Below are positions 23,301-34,560 of a DNA stretch of 64,000 bases, one piece after another. The DNA comes from Schistosoma mansoni. Its lineage: Eukaryota; Platyhelminthes; Trematoda; Strigeidida; Schistosomatidae. Where the stretch lies: contig NC_031497.1 of NCBI RefSeq assembly GCF_000237925.1, positions 13,562,512 through 13,626,511 on the forward strand, in the 5' to 3' direction. Positions within the stretch are counted from its first letter, which is position 1. Each line of letters opens with the position of its first letter. Under the pieces are notes generated by a model. That model saw only the letters and a program-made list of their open reading frames with translations, searched no databases and was not told the DNA's origin. A program made the translations under genes and the position numbers.

Positions 23301-24444
23301 ATCATCCGTTCTACTCTTCGCTGATGACATAAAGATTTGGAGACCCATATACAGCATGTCAGATAGAATAGTACTACAGGATGATCTCAACTCGTTGGTA
23401 GCATGGATGGACGGGTGGTCACTAGAAGTGAATCCTAACAAGTGTGGTGATGCAATTAAATAACTATGATGATTCGTACCACTACACAATATGTGGATTC
23501 GAGTTACCCAAAGTAAGAAACTATAAGGATTTAGAAGTCATATTAAGCAGTGATCTAAAAACTACCAGTCACTGTAAGACTGCTGCTGCAAAAGGCTGTA
23601 GGGTATTATGGTCTATTCGTAGGTCTTTCCGGATTTTGGATGAGGAAATGTTTAGATTATTATACTCGACAAACTTGCGACTACATTTGAAATATGGGAT
23701 TTAAGCAGCGAGTCCTTGTTTCAAGTATGAGGCGGATATGCCGGAACGAGTCCAACGCCGAGGGACTAAAATGGTAAAAGGTCCATCTGGCCTCAAAATA
23801 TTTCCGTTATCTTACCGCAGAATACGAAGTGATTTAATGTTGGCTTATCGTATATTGAACGATGACCTTAGTATTAATGTCGTATCTTTTCCTTCCGTGT
23901 AGGACTGATAATTTGAGAGGACATTCGAAGAAAATCCAAAAATCGAGATCAAAACGTCTACGTCTGGCGTTTCGTTTCTCGCACCGAGTAGTGAATTACT
24001 GGAATTCTCCACCAGAACATGTAATATCAGAACCTTCTTTTGATATATGGAAAACGAGATTGGATCTCCACAGTGTTACAAACTGAAAGGATTAATATAG
24101 GTCAATAGACCTCCTATCCTTATTACTAAAGACTGAATGTCAGCAGGGGTAAACGCAAAAATATTTTGCACACATATAAGTGAAAACCGGCATCTGAATG
24201 AGTGCCAAAAGCACATTAGTTGCTTACCAATAGACTTTTTATAGTAATAGATTGCTCCTTCGATATTTCCAACCTTCATACACTGTTTAGCACATCGCTC
24301 ATTAAAGTGAGCCTGATGAAGATTAAAAAGTTTTGTAAATTTTAGGAAATTATTGATACTGTATTTGAATTTGTAGCATTCACACAAAATTTAACATACC
24401 GCACTAAGATTGCTGTGCATCTCAACAAGCAGCTCCATATGCAT
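18533..24444 (-). CDS. NRBF2: NRBF2-like MIT and coiled-coil protein (four exons)
   Basis: Exons on the - strand are 24444-24400, 24312-24228, 19995-19664 and 18823-18533. All junctions are GT-AG and their phases (0, 1, 0) fit, giving 250 residues and a TAA stop at 18535-18533. The start ATG has an in-frame TAA 15 bases upstream. Residues about 5-60 (AHFNERCAKQCMKVGNIEGA, then IYYYKKSIAFMEL) form a MIT-like helical hairpin like that of human NRBF2 (AHQQSRRADRLLAAGKYEEA). Residues about 138-180, assembled across the last junction (IEELRKLVDMLASQLSRV), form a heptad coiled coil. The tail is acidic. NRBF2 binds ATG14 in the autophagy PI3-kinase complex I; human NRBF2 is 287 residues. The family assignment rests on domain order and length, so it is probable, not certain. 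Its second intron holds a CR1-like element in the opposite orientation. Confidence 0.72.
20330..20363. repeat. (TA)n microsatellite
   Basis: About 17 TA units in the second intron of the NRBF2-like gene. Confidence 0.95.
21130..21515 (+). mobile_element. Probable solo LTR of a second family
   Basis: It starts TGTTGGGATGACCC and ends GACGTAACA, with flanks ATCAA and ATCAG that could be a 5-bp duplication with one change. It carries a TATAAAAT box near 21350. It breaks the CR1-like element between its ORF1 and RT parts. No second copy is present to confirm the ends. Confidence 0.6.
22336..22859 (-). mobile_element. 520-bp SINE-like retroposon, copy C
   Basis: Inserted into the CR1-like RT between YVEGDN and the GEQHGFRNG motif. 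GATAATC at 22329-22335 and 22860-22866 is the target duplication. Copies C and D share many substitutions relative to A, B and E, defining a subfamily. Confidence 0.9.
23040..23100 (-). mobile_element. 61-bp RTE 3'-tail insertion with 12-bp target duplication
   Basis: It reads GTCAGTCAGTCACAACGTAG onward on +, the reverse of the RTE 3' tail seen at 30730-30809. It is flanked by AACTTAAAAATG at 23028-23039 and AAATTAAAAATG at 23101-23112. It interrupts the CR1-like RT just after AFDKVSH. Confidence 0.85.
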
Positions 24445-24975
24445 AATTAAAGGAAGCGCTTATTTTTATCGTTTTTGACCTTGAAAAGTAAAACCTTGTT
24501 TTCGTATTCTAATTGGTTCGCTCTGATGACCTTGGAGGGTACTCCCGGTTTCGTTTGCCTACTGACTGTGAAGATATTTCTCCTTTATTTATATGTTTGG
24601 CTTCCAAGACTGCTTGTCATCATGGTCTTTGAACTGACGTGTTATTTGTTACTCCCAAAGAAGCAGAAGATCTATTGGAATAACCTTAAATCTTACTAGA
24701 CCGTCGTTACGTTACAGCAAACATTTCAAGTGACCTGTTCTTTTCACTCAAATCTAGACATAGTCTGCGTGACTCTATCTTGCCAAAGTGGTTTTCAGGG
24801 TTAATTTTATCTGGGGTTTTCTCTAAAGAAGTTCAAATCTTTAATTCTTTCTATTTCACGACCGATGGATGGTGTTATATGTTGCACAAATTCTCCCTAC
24901 ATGAGGAAGTAAGAGGAAATCGGACGTTCGTTGTTTACATACCTCGAAGTTAAAAATCAGATACTTCTTGAGAAT
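24445..24975. promoter_or_regulatory. Shared divergent 5' region of NRBF2-like and EGR genes
   Basis: The start codons of the two head-to-head genes are 531 bases apart. A TGACGT half-CRE lies at 24635-24640. A GTAAGA donor (24909) and an AATCAG acceptor (24960) frame a 52-base stretch that could be a small 5' intron, which would join in phase to the proposed EGR start region. A 65-codon stop-free frame near 24700-24950 (about ILLDRRYVTANIS onward) is protein-like but is preceded by stops. Promoter function is inferred from position. Confidence 0.4.
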
Positions 24976-25258
24976 ATGGCCAATGAAATCTCTGGAGCTC
25001 AGTCATTAGACGATTATCACGTGTCTTTCGATTCATTTCATTCAGGTGAAACTCCCAAAACAGCATCTGACGCCACAAAGTTTTTTCTTATTGATGCAAA
25101 TGAAGTTTTAAATACTCCCACTGCAATATCCAAGACCTCAAGTTCAGGGGGGTTGTTTTTTGCCGATGATTTTCATAAACGTCTACCTGTCCTCAACTCA
25201 CTTCCAAATGACCACCATTCTTCAGTAGCAGTAGAATGCGAACATCCTAATACAACAG
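24976..25258 (+). CDS. EGR: Proposed first coding exon of the EGR-type transcription factor
   Basis: The frame opens MANEISGAQSLDDYHVSFDS at the ATG 24976-24978 and runs 94 codons plus one base, to the donor ACAACAG|GTGAGT at 25258/25259. Composition is serine-, aspartate- and asparagine-rich, like the N-terminal activation region of EGR proteins. The phase-1 end joins exactly to the acceptor at 35040 (G + AT gives aspartate, then [10 protein letters not shown]). No other host exon on + lies between them. The link is inferred from phase, orientation and composition; transcript data would settle it. Confidence 0.55.
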
Positions 25259-25599
25259 GTGAGTGTTCTAAACCTTTTTCTGACCGTATTACAACTTTCT
25301 GTAGTTTAAATCGGATCCTATCTAACTTGTCTGTCTACTTAGTTTCGTTATCGTACAAACTATTTTAACTGCTTTATTATATGTTTTTTGTCCGAACTTC
25401 TTTTTTATGCTTAATGACATGACTTAACTCGTCCATGGGACTATTGTTTTTTAAGATATTGTTGAACCCTGAGTTAAGTGCGGATGTTAATTATCGTGTC
25501 TGAATGCACAAACGTTCCTAGTGAAGTCGCTTACTTTACCTCACCTAGTTAGTAAGTTGAGCCTAACTCATATACCTTTTATATATCTAAAGACACGTT

Positions 25600-26658
25600 G
25601 GCTATTTCTTTCCGGTGCAAACACAGCACCAAATTTGAAATCAGGAAAAGCACCTATTGGCTGGATCGTTTTCGAAAGTCCCTTATGTGGAGTCCGTCTC
25701 TATGGTACAATCAGAGTTAGGAATGACAAAGTCACAAGCCAGCCTTTCTTTGTTTTTGCCTATACCCACAATGACTGTAGCTTAGACAAGGTATAAGAAC
25801 AGGTCTTACAGGATACTATAACCTTAAGGAAGTCTAAGTAACTTAAAGCGAGGAAGTGGAGTGATACTGGTGAACTTAAGAGCGAATTCGTTTAATTAGG
25901 ATGTTTCTGACATGGACGTGAATGTAATAACTAGGTGTTCACTCTTCACCAGGTTTTAAGCACAAGGATACTCACCGATGCCCAACCATGGTTTTATTCC
26001 GTGACATTAAATTAACTTTCTGCTGTTAAGGGAGAGTTTTTGTGACTGTTTTTAATTAAAGGATTGAACAAATTATATCAACGTTGTGAAGACCCTACTC
26101 GAGCACCATTGTTTATCAGCGTTGACAGCAAATTATTGTTGAAATTGTCAACATCTAGTGATGTTTTTCAATATTATTGCCTGCCTCTTTCTATTTAATC
26201 TCACTGTAGATATATTCTTGGAAATAACACGTTCTTCCTCTATCGTGGTCAATCTCGAACCAAGAGATTCAATTATTGTCAAATCACAAAGCGGTGATAG
26301 TCCATAAAGTCATTGACTGTTGGAATGTGTGATGGTTTATGCAGACTACCTAGTTGAGGTCCGTCAGATAACCTTAATCAATGTCTGTAGACTTTTACTG
26401 AGATTGCTCATAATCGTTTACAATGACGTAGATGCATTTACTCTTAATCTTCCTCTCGATCATGAAATCCAGTATTCTTTCACATATACTCTTTCACTAT
26501 TTCCTTTCGAACCATATTCCCAATGCTTACTCTTTCTCATCATCAATGCTGCCACATTAGTTATTCTCCCTTAATATGTAACTTGTTAATTTCATCATCG
26601 TACTAATATGGTGTGGAAACTTGAACTAATACTACGTTGATGACGATTGACTGACTAG
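25600..26658 (+). mobile_element. RTE-like element, endonuclease piece joined to 3' end
   Basis: 25640-25800 encodes a decayed endonuclease segment, PIGWIVFESPLCGVRLYGTI, then FVFAYTHNDCSLDK. This aligns with LLEWIPINSRLCAVRLNGFV and IVSAYAPTNCSPDE of the element at 27550. 26290-26658 aligns with the last 350 bases of the RTE, including GCAGACTACCTAGTTGAGGT and the GACTGACTAG tail. The RT centre is missing. Confidence 0.7.
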
Positions 26659-27429
26659 AACCGATGTGGATCCACGTGATAGAGCAAAACAATAAGAACC
26701 ATGAAAGGCCTTTTATAATCATCCAAAGTGTTAGGTTAAGGAATCCCAACTAGACTTTATTATATCCCTGTAAAGAGTGGTGATAGTCATTTGTTGAATC
26801 TCTGCTGAAGTAATTTCCAATAACAAGTACAAGGAAAGTGAATAGGTCACATCTTCATCGGAAAAAGTCAGAAATATACTTTTACACCTCTGGCCGGTCA
26901 TAAATGTAAAGCTAGGAGTAGATTTGCACTAGACAAAGTTGTCATACCAAATTAACACAACTAAATAAAATTAATAAAATGGATAACGAAAATTTCAGAA
27001 TAATAATGAGAAGAATCAAATATTGAATATATATTGTTCGTTAAAAAAGGAATGAAAGTAAGGTATACAGAGAGAAATACTAAGAGCGTATCTGAGATAC
27101 TGCAAAGGATCCTGAAACAAATCGCCTTAAGATCTCCAACAACTTATCACTCAGACTTCAATCATTTAATCAGCATTTACCAATGCGACTCCGTTTCAGT
27201 CAGTGATTTCATATACAATTGGTGCCTTGGTTTGGGCGTCTCTAACTTTTTCTCAGCCGTCATTGCACGTCGCTTTAGGCGGTCTTTGAGGATATGTAAC
27301 ACATCTCAACTATCTCACTTGATAAAGATTGATAGTTTCATCAACCGACTTATCGAGGCCACGTCTCGTAACCATAAAATAAGACGAAGACTACTATATA
27401 ATATAAAATAAAATATAATATAAAATACC

Positions 27430-30400
27430 TCTAACAGCACTCAAGACCACTATATTCATAATCAATCTCTCTCTTCACTTCCTACTGTTCCTTCTACCTC
27501 AACTTTCGACACCAAACTTCCTCTTTCGGTTTCCTCCTCAAGTGTCACTATGGCCAACGATTCTAGTGCGCGAAACACTGTCCCAGGTCTACTAAAACCT
27601 CGCTCCAAACTACACATTGGAGCCTTCAACGTACGTACCCTAAGCCAAATCGGTCAACAGGCCTCCTTGGCTAAAACCCTAGAATCTCGTACCATCGATG
27701 TATGCTGTGTCTCCGAAACACGCATACAGGATCCCAGTGCGGTCATTCACTTGACCTCACCTCGCCAAAATGGACAGCCAACGAAATACACCCTCCGTGT
27801 ATCTGGCGACCCCATGACTAGTTCTCGTGGACTTGCAGGTGTAGGCATAGCACTTAGTACGAGGGCAGAACAAGCACTACTAGAATGGATCCCCATTAAC
27901 AGTCGCCTGTGTGCTGTCCGGTTAAATGGCTTCGTAAGAACTCGGAAGGATAGGAACACACATTGTTGCCTTTTCATCGTTTCTGCCTACGCTCCCACTA
28001 ACTGCAGCCCTGATGAAATGAAAGATGACTTTTACAGAAAGCTCTCTGAGCTTCTTCAGAAAGCTAAGCGCTCAGACATAGTAGTCGTAGCGAGTGACTT
28101 TAATGCCCAGGTAGTCAGCTTAAATCAAACAGAAAGACATTTAGGTGGGTGTTTTAGTATTCCGGCTCAACGAACCGATAATGGTGATCGTCTGCTGCAA
28201 CTATGCTCAGACAATCGTTTATTTTTAGCAGACATTAACTTTAAACATAAGGAGAGACATCGTCTAACATGGCGACCACCTGCACCAAACCAACGATGGA
28301 CTCAAATAGACCATATTGCCATCAGTCATCGTTGGAGAGGCTCGATAGAAGATTGTCGCTCGTACTGGAATACTTGTTTAGACTCTGATCACGCTTTAAT
28401 ACGAGCACGCGTTTGTCTGCGCCTCACTGGACGCAGGAAAACTACACTAAGAAGACCCATTAGGATTGAACTGGAGGACGAGAAATCCAAATGTAAATTC
28501 CAGGAACAACTGAGTGCACATCTAGGAAGTTCTGTAAACGAGACTGACCCAGATACTGCTTGGAAAGATATACGAACAGCTGTGGAAACAGCAGTCACAT
28601 CTCTTGGTAATTTAAACCGTAGGGTCCCAAAAAACCAATGGATTTCTCCCAAGTCTATTTCACTGATGGATTCGCGTAAACTCATCCCATCAGGCTCTGA
28701 ACACGACAAAGAGCGTAAACAAATCAAATTTAGGTTGACTAAAAGTCTAAGGAACGATCGTGAGCAGTGGCGGGCAACGAAAGCGAAAGAGACGGAAAAG
28801 GCAGCGGCTGTAGGCAACACCAGACAACTCTTCAGACTAATAAAAGAAACCGGAATTAATAAGTCAAGTGTAAGTGAAACGATCTCGGAAAAAGACGGAA
28901 CTCTTATCTGCTCTCAGCCCAGCCGTTTAGAACGATGGGCGGAACACTTTAAAGAGCAGTTTAGCTGGCCTTCAGCTACTGCACAACTACCCACTATTCC
29001 CGGAAAACCTGAATGGAACATTGAAGTAGGTCCTCCAACTCTAGTTGAAGTTCAAAAGGCTATAACTAATCTGAAACGAGGAAGAGCAGCTGGTCCAGAT
29101 GGATTGGCTCCAGAGGTCTCTAAATATGGTGGTCCAATTTTAGCGATTAGGTTGACTAATATTCTGGCTAAAATCTGGGAGACGGATGTAATCCCATCCG
29201 ACTGGTCACAATCACTTATTGTCCCAATATATAAAAAGGGGTCGAAATCATCCTGCGATAACCATAGAGGGATTAGTCTGACTAACATAGTATCTAAAAT
29301 ACTAGCCTCAATAATTATCAGGCGCCTAACTAAGACTCGTGAACTGCAAACACGAGAAAATCAGGCTGGCTTCAGACCTGGTCGTGGCTGTATCGACCAC
29401 ATATTCACTATTCGCCAGGTCTTAGAGCACAGACACGCTTATCGGCGTCCGACAATGATAGTTTTTCTTGACCTGAAAGCAGCATTTGACTCTGTAGACC
29501 GAGAGGTTCTGTGGCAGTGTCTGTCATTGAAAGGTGTACCTGAGAAGTACATAAACCTTTTGAAGGCTCTTTACTCGAACACTATTAGTCGAGTGAGAGC
29601 TTATGGCGAACTGTCATATGATTTTACAACCTCAAGTGGTGTCCGTCAAGGCTGTCCACTATCCCCACTTTTTGTTTAACTTCATTATAGACCTGTTGCT
29701 GGGAATAACACTCTCGTCGACTGAATTTTCAGGAATTGATCTCCTACCAGGGGGACCACTAATCGACTTAGAATACGCAGATGACGTAGTCCTGTTTGGT
29801 GAAGGCGCTGACAAAATGCAGTCTTCTGTTAGAACTGAGTAATAATGCCAGGATGTTTGGGATGCGTTTCTCCCCATCTAAATGTAAATTGTTACTCCAG
29901 GACTGGCCTGCGTCAACACCCGAACTAAGGATAGGGAGTGAAGTAGTCGAACGCGTGGACAACTTCACTTATCTTGGAAGTCTGATCAGCCCTAATGGGT
30001 TGGTGTCTGACGAAATCTCAGCACGGATTCAAAAAGCTCGTTTGGCTTTTGCCAACTTACGTCACCTATGGCGTAGACGAGATATCCGTCTATCAATTAA
30101 GGGACGACTATACTGCGCAGCAGTTCGTTCTGTTCTACTTTACGGCTGTGAAACATGGCCATTAAGAGTAGAAGATACTCGTAGGTTACTAGTATTTGAC
30201 CACAGATGTCTTAGAAATATTGCTCGCATCTGCTGGGATCACCGGGTAAGTAATAGTGAGGTTAGACGCAGGGTATTAGGGAACGATGGTAAATCAGTTG
30301 ATGAGGTGATGAATCTTCATCGACTGAGATGGTTGGGCCATGTGTTACGTATGCCTGAACACCGATTACCACGACGCGCTATGATGACTAGTATTGGGGA

Positions 30401-30809
30401 CGGTTGGAAGAGAGTTAGGGGCGGCCAAACCAAAACATGGCATCAGTGTTTGAAGTCACTAACTTCTAGCCTGAGCCATGTTGGCAGATGCAGACTACCT
30501 GGTTGGGGTCCGCGTGACTATCGTAACCAATGGTTGGAGACTCTGTGTGACATGGCTCAGAATCGATCACAATGGCGTAGGTGTATACACTCTTTATCTT
30601 CCCTTAAACCTTGAGACTAAAATTGCCTCATATCTCTCTTCCTTCCTATACTATATCCTTATATACAACCTATAATTTATATACTACTACCAACACTAAA
30701 TTAACTACTATTAATCCGGTGTTGATCTTGTTGTGCTAACGAGGTATGGCAACTTGGACCGATGCATATATTTGCCTGGTCCTACGTTGTAGCTGACTGA
30801 CTGACTGAC
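27430..30809 (+). mobile_element. Near full-length RTE-like non-LTR retrotransposon
   Basis: The element has a 5' leader, one long EN-RT coding region and a 3' tail ending in (GACT)n at 30809. The coding region is intact for 709 codons and then broken by two frameshifts (near 29670 and 29825). It lies in the proposed EGR intron in sense orientation. The exact 5' end is uncertain; similar leader-like sequence may begin upstream near 27180. Confidence 0.85.
27550..30614 (+). pseudogene. RTE endonuclease-reverse transcriptase, two frameshifts
   Basis: The product would make target-primed DNA copies of the element. Residues about 20-280 are the APE-like endonuclease: GAFNVRTL, SETRIQD, SAYAPTN, VASDFNAQV, TQIDHIAIS and LDSDHAL. 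The usual GDFNA box is SDFNA here. From about residue 480 comes RT: AAGPDGLAPEV, GFRPGRGCIDH, FLDLKAAFDSVDREV and SSGVRQGCPLSP. An extra T in the T5 run near 29668-29673 then stops the frame at 29679. The catalytic LEYADDVVLFGE follows in another frame (29770-29805). Loss of two bases near 29822 shifts it again, and the thumb and C-terminus run to the TGA at 30614. The 5' ATG at 27550 is the first in frame. Confidence 0.85.
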
Positions 30810-31351
30810 GCACGGTATTAGGGGATGATGGTAAATCAGTTGATGAGGTCGTGAATCGTCATCTACTGAGATGGTTGGGCCACTTGTTACGTATACCTGA
30901 ACACCGATTTCCACGACAGGCAATGCTGACTAGTGTTGGGGTTAGTTGGAAGAGAGTTAGTGGCGGCCAAACCAAAACGTGGCATCAGTGCTTGAAGTCA
31001 TTAACTTCTAGTCTGAGCCATGTTGGCAGATGCAGACTACCTGGTTGGGGTCCGCGTGACTATCGTAACCAATGGTTGGAGACTCTGTGTGACATGGCTC
31101 AGAATCGATCACAATGGCGTAGGTGTATTCACTCTTTATCTTCCCTTAAACCTTAAGATTAAAATTGTTTCATAACGTTCTTCCTTGCTATACTATATCC
31201 TTATATACAACCTATCTTTTATATACTACGACCACTAAATTAACTATTTCTATGAATCCGGTGTTCATCTTGTTGTGCTAACGAGATATGACAACTTGAA
31301 CCGATGTATAAATATGCCTGGTCCTACGTTGTGACTGACTGACTGACTGAC
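30810..31351 (+). mobile_element. RTE 3'-end fragment abutting the previous tail
   Basis: Starts at GCACGGTATTAGGGGATGATGG directly after the (GACT)n tail of the element above. It repeats its last 540 bases, including a frame with RWLGHLLRIPEHRFPR, and ends in its own GACTGACTGA tail at about 31351. It is diverged from its neighbour by many substitutions. Confidence 0.85.
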
Positions 31352-32405
31352 GACCTCAATAGACTAATGGGTATCTCATCCACTACGTAGTTCGCTCAAA
31401 TTCGCCAAAACCAAGTGAGTCTTTTGAATCTTAGTCAATATCCCATCGGGCACCAACGTTTAAGGACTAATGAAACCGTAAAGATAGGTGACATAGTCAA
31501 CACGCTCGATTACTTCACACCCTATGGTTAGGCTGTGTTAATTCAGATCATTCTTGAGGCAACACTTTAAACTTGGAGGAGGAGAAATAAATGTGTTTAG
31601 TATTAGATACCACCACTGTCTATTCTCTATTGCTTCCTTTGGGCACTACTTCTCATAGCATGTAAATCCTTCGTCAGTCTGTATTTGTGTTCTTTCACTC
31701 ATCATACTCTGAACGTGGTAAGATGAGTTTCAGACTACTTAGCAATTTAATAGAAGCTTCCGAAATTCATAGGTCTTTCTTAATCTTTTAATTTTGGTTA
31801 TTGTCTTGTATAACTGCAGCATATACTGTGTTTGATGTCAATATGGTGTATTAATGTCTATTGTCTTGATGTTGGAGTCCCCAGGCTAGGCATTATCACC
31901 TCTTATCCTTACAGTTAATACACTAGAAATTATAGGTTTTCCGACCTTAGATTACGGTCATCAGTATTTGTTCATCGGATTGGTACACTAAAAAATTCAC
32001 CCAAGTTTATTTCGGGTTTGACTATCTGAGCTTCTTCTTTACATCTTCTTTACAGTAGGTCAAAAAGCTTTCTTTAGAGCTTATCTTTTGCTTCATTATA
32101 ATTTGAGTTAATTGGGTTTAGTTTAAGAGGACAATAATGGTATTTCATGAACTCGAACTGTTAATAATAGTATGACATAGATAAAACTGTAGTTCAAGAA
32201 AGTAAAGGAAGTCTTACTATTATTCTTCAAGATAATCTATTGTAGACTACTGCTTCTCCTTGAGGATACTTCAGTTACATTTAGTGCGGTTACGTTTGTC
32301 TGTGTTTTGTTGGACCCTGGAAACGTCCAATAAAAAGACTTGTCAAAGTTTGTTTCGAAGATAAAAAAGTCGTAGTTAAGTTTACAACAGAACTAAATAA
32401 GGACT

Positions 32406-32924
32406 TTATTTTATTATTTATTTAAACACATAAACATTGGTACAATGGGGCACCGAATACATATGCACCACATAAATCATTCGACTAGTGTGAGGGCTGT
32501 GATACTGCTGGGGTGCCCAGACCGAAGCAGGTGGTTTTCTTAAGGGGCCACACCCGGTGCCTTTGACTTAAAGGTCTGATCCACAAGGCAGTGGAGTAAC
32601 GTAAGGAAATGTAGTCCCACCGTAGCCGGTGACCAAAAGTTGTTTCACACGCTATTCGTTCCCTCAGGATACTGCAGCCCATGTACACTATTGGTTTGGA
32701 ATCAAGGTTTTCCAACTCCCCTAGGTGGACTTTCCGTGTCCACCGACCCGGTTGAAGCGCCGGACATTCGCTTTTCGTTTTCCCAATTTCGTAAGCAACA
32801 CCCCCACAACGAGAAGGCAATGAGTAGGACTTCCCTGGCAGAGGCTATATACGCGTGGCCGTGTGAGAGCATTTCGAGAGGGAGAGCGGATTCTCTCCAC
32901 TCTCGGCCGTACCAGGTTATTTAG
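32406..32924 (-). mobile_element. 520-bp SINE-like retroposon, copy D
   Basis: Nearly identical to copy C through 32895, then differing at the 5' head. GGACT occurs on both flanks (32401-32405 and 32925-32929), a possible short target duplication. It lies just upstream of a degraded RTE in the proposed EGR intron. Confidence 0.85.
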
Positions 32925-32959
32925 GGACTCGGTCAGCCATGTAAAGAATACTCATCTTG

Positions 32960-34560
32960 TAAGCCATTACAATTTTTAGTCTCCTGTGAAAATAACGAAG
33001 ATGTCAGCAGGCAACTCAGATCAAAAGTTCGAGAAAGGCCAGTTAGTCTTGATACCTCCCAGTAAATCAATATATTGTCGTAAACTCGTCTTGATGGGCT
33101 CTGAATACGATCATAAGCAAACTAAATACATGTAAACTTACAAAAAGTCTATGTTAGTGACAGAAGCAGTTCTAGGCTATGAAAGCAAAGGATATTGACA
33201 AAGGCAGTTCAATGTAACAACAGGTAACCGTGCAGACTGATTAACGATGGAATGTAAACTCAGCTTCTAGTGAGATCGTATATAATAAAAACAGAAACTT
33301 TGATTTTTTCTCATACTAGAATTTCGAAACAGTAAGTAGAACATTCATTCTGTCTCCAACTCCTCTCCAGTTATCCTACTCGGCAACAGCCTGAGTGGGA
33401 GATCGGTACCAAGCAATTTTGAAAACTATAACTAACTTAAGGTAAGGAAGAGCAGCTGATCCTGATGGGTTTTTAAGAATAGTGGTCAAGTTTTGACATT
33501 AAGGTTGAGATATTAGCAAGAGTCTTGGAGCTAGACATGATTCCGTCACCGATCGTCTGAGTTCTTAAGAAAAGAAATAAATCTTGTGATAACTGCAGAG
33601 TAATTAGTGTGCTACTACTTCTCAATCATTGATCAAATATTCACTCTTCGTCTAATTTTGGAGCATATATGCCTACCAATGCCTGAATATTGTTCTGTGG
33701 CAACGTCTGTCATTGAAAGGCGTACCAAATAAGTACTTAGAACTGGTGAAGACTTTTCATTCGAAAACCACCGTTTGAGACAAAACATATGACAAACTTT
33801 CATCGGAGTTGTTGACCTCAAGTTACGTTCAACAGTTACCAACTTTCCCCACTTTTATTTAATCATGACAGACATTCTTTAAGAGGTAACTCTTTCTTTG
33901 ACTTTTCGGGTATGTCTACTAGATTCAGTTATTGACTTGGAATACGCGTATAACATAGTTTGATAAAAAACACTGACAAGATGAAAATATGATCAGCGCT
34001 GGTAGTTTAGTGCTTGAAAAAGCTTTGATACGGATACAGTGATCTCACCAGCCGTCACACATGCTCCATAAGTGGAATTTCTGCCCGTCATTTTCCTCCG
34101 TATTAATATATGGCTGCTAACGATCACCATTGAAAGTAGAAGACACACATAGGTTCCACGTACTTGACCACATATGCATTCAAAGCTCTCTTTCACTTTG
34201 AGAACCACCAAGTGAGTGGTGTTGGGTTTATATGGAAGGTACTGGGAAAAAAGAACAAGTCCATCAATGAGCCTGTAAACCTGCACCGACTGAGGTGGTC
34301 AAAATGTATGTTAAATATACTCAATTATCTATAATCCCGATGTTGAATGTTAGCTGGTATGGAACCAGGCTGACAAAATTTATAAACGTGCAAAAACATG
34401 GCATCATTCTATGAACAATATAAGATTATGTGCTGTTAGAGGTGTACCGCTTCCCAATTATCCACATCCCAGAAAGATACTTTTTGACGAACGTAAATGG
34501 AGACCAGTTTAGTGATAATATTACTTAGGAGCGTGACCACAGAGCCTGTGAGACAGCTGC
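32960..34560 (+). mobile_element. Old degraded RTE-like element
   Basis: Many points align with the element at 27550. TGGGCTCTGAATACGATC at 33094 matches the PSGSEHDKE region. GGAAGAGCAGCTGATCCTGATG near 33449 matches GRAAGPDG. ACGTCTGTCATTGAAAGG near 33705 matches LSLKGVPEKY. GGAATACGCGTATAACATAG near 33940 is the ruined YADD box. Stops and indels are frequent. The 3' end is unclear, near 34560. Confidence 0.75.

Larger units (their letters stand above)
20560..24135 (+). mobile_element. CR1-like non-LTR retrotransposon, degraded, with nested insertions
   Basis: ORF1 starts near 20570 (MVGSTYKCGQPNCLF) and shows a PHD-finger cysteine pattern, CGQPNC...CDECKK*FHKMC...HWLCMFC, with a stop where the finger's tryptophan should be. 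The RT follows from about 21700: KLLRRRKNHRNMF, SSGPDDIHPRTMK, YRPVSLTSAVLKLMEKII, FIDLCKAFDKVSH, then LFADDIKIW near 23320 as the catalytic box. The C-terminus NYWNSPPEHVISEPSFDIWK at about 23990-24060 is typical of CR1/jockey elements. Nested inside are an LTR (21130-21515), a SINE-like copy (22336-22859) and a 61-bp RTE tail (23040-23100). The element fills the second intron of the NRBF2-like gene in antisense. Confidence 0.85.

Noticed and set aside
27034-27411. 125-codon frame on + ahead of the RTE
   Set aside because: It is basic and AT-rich with no recognisable domain. It may be part of an RTE leader, but I cannot support it as a gene.
33993-34286. 97-codon frame on - strand
   Set aside because: It is antisense to a degraded RTE and has no protein-like match.
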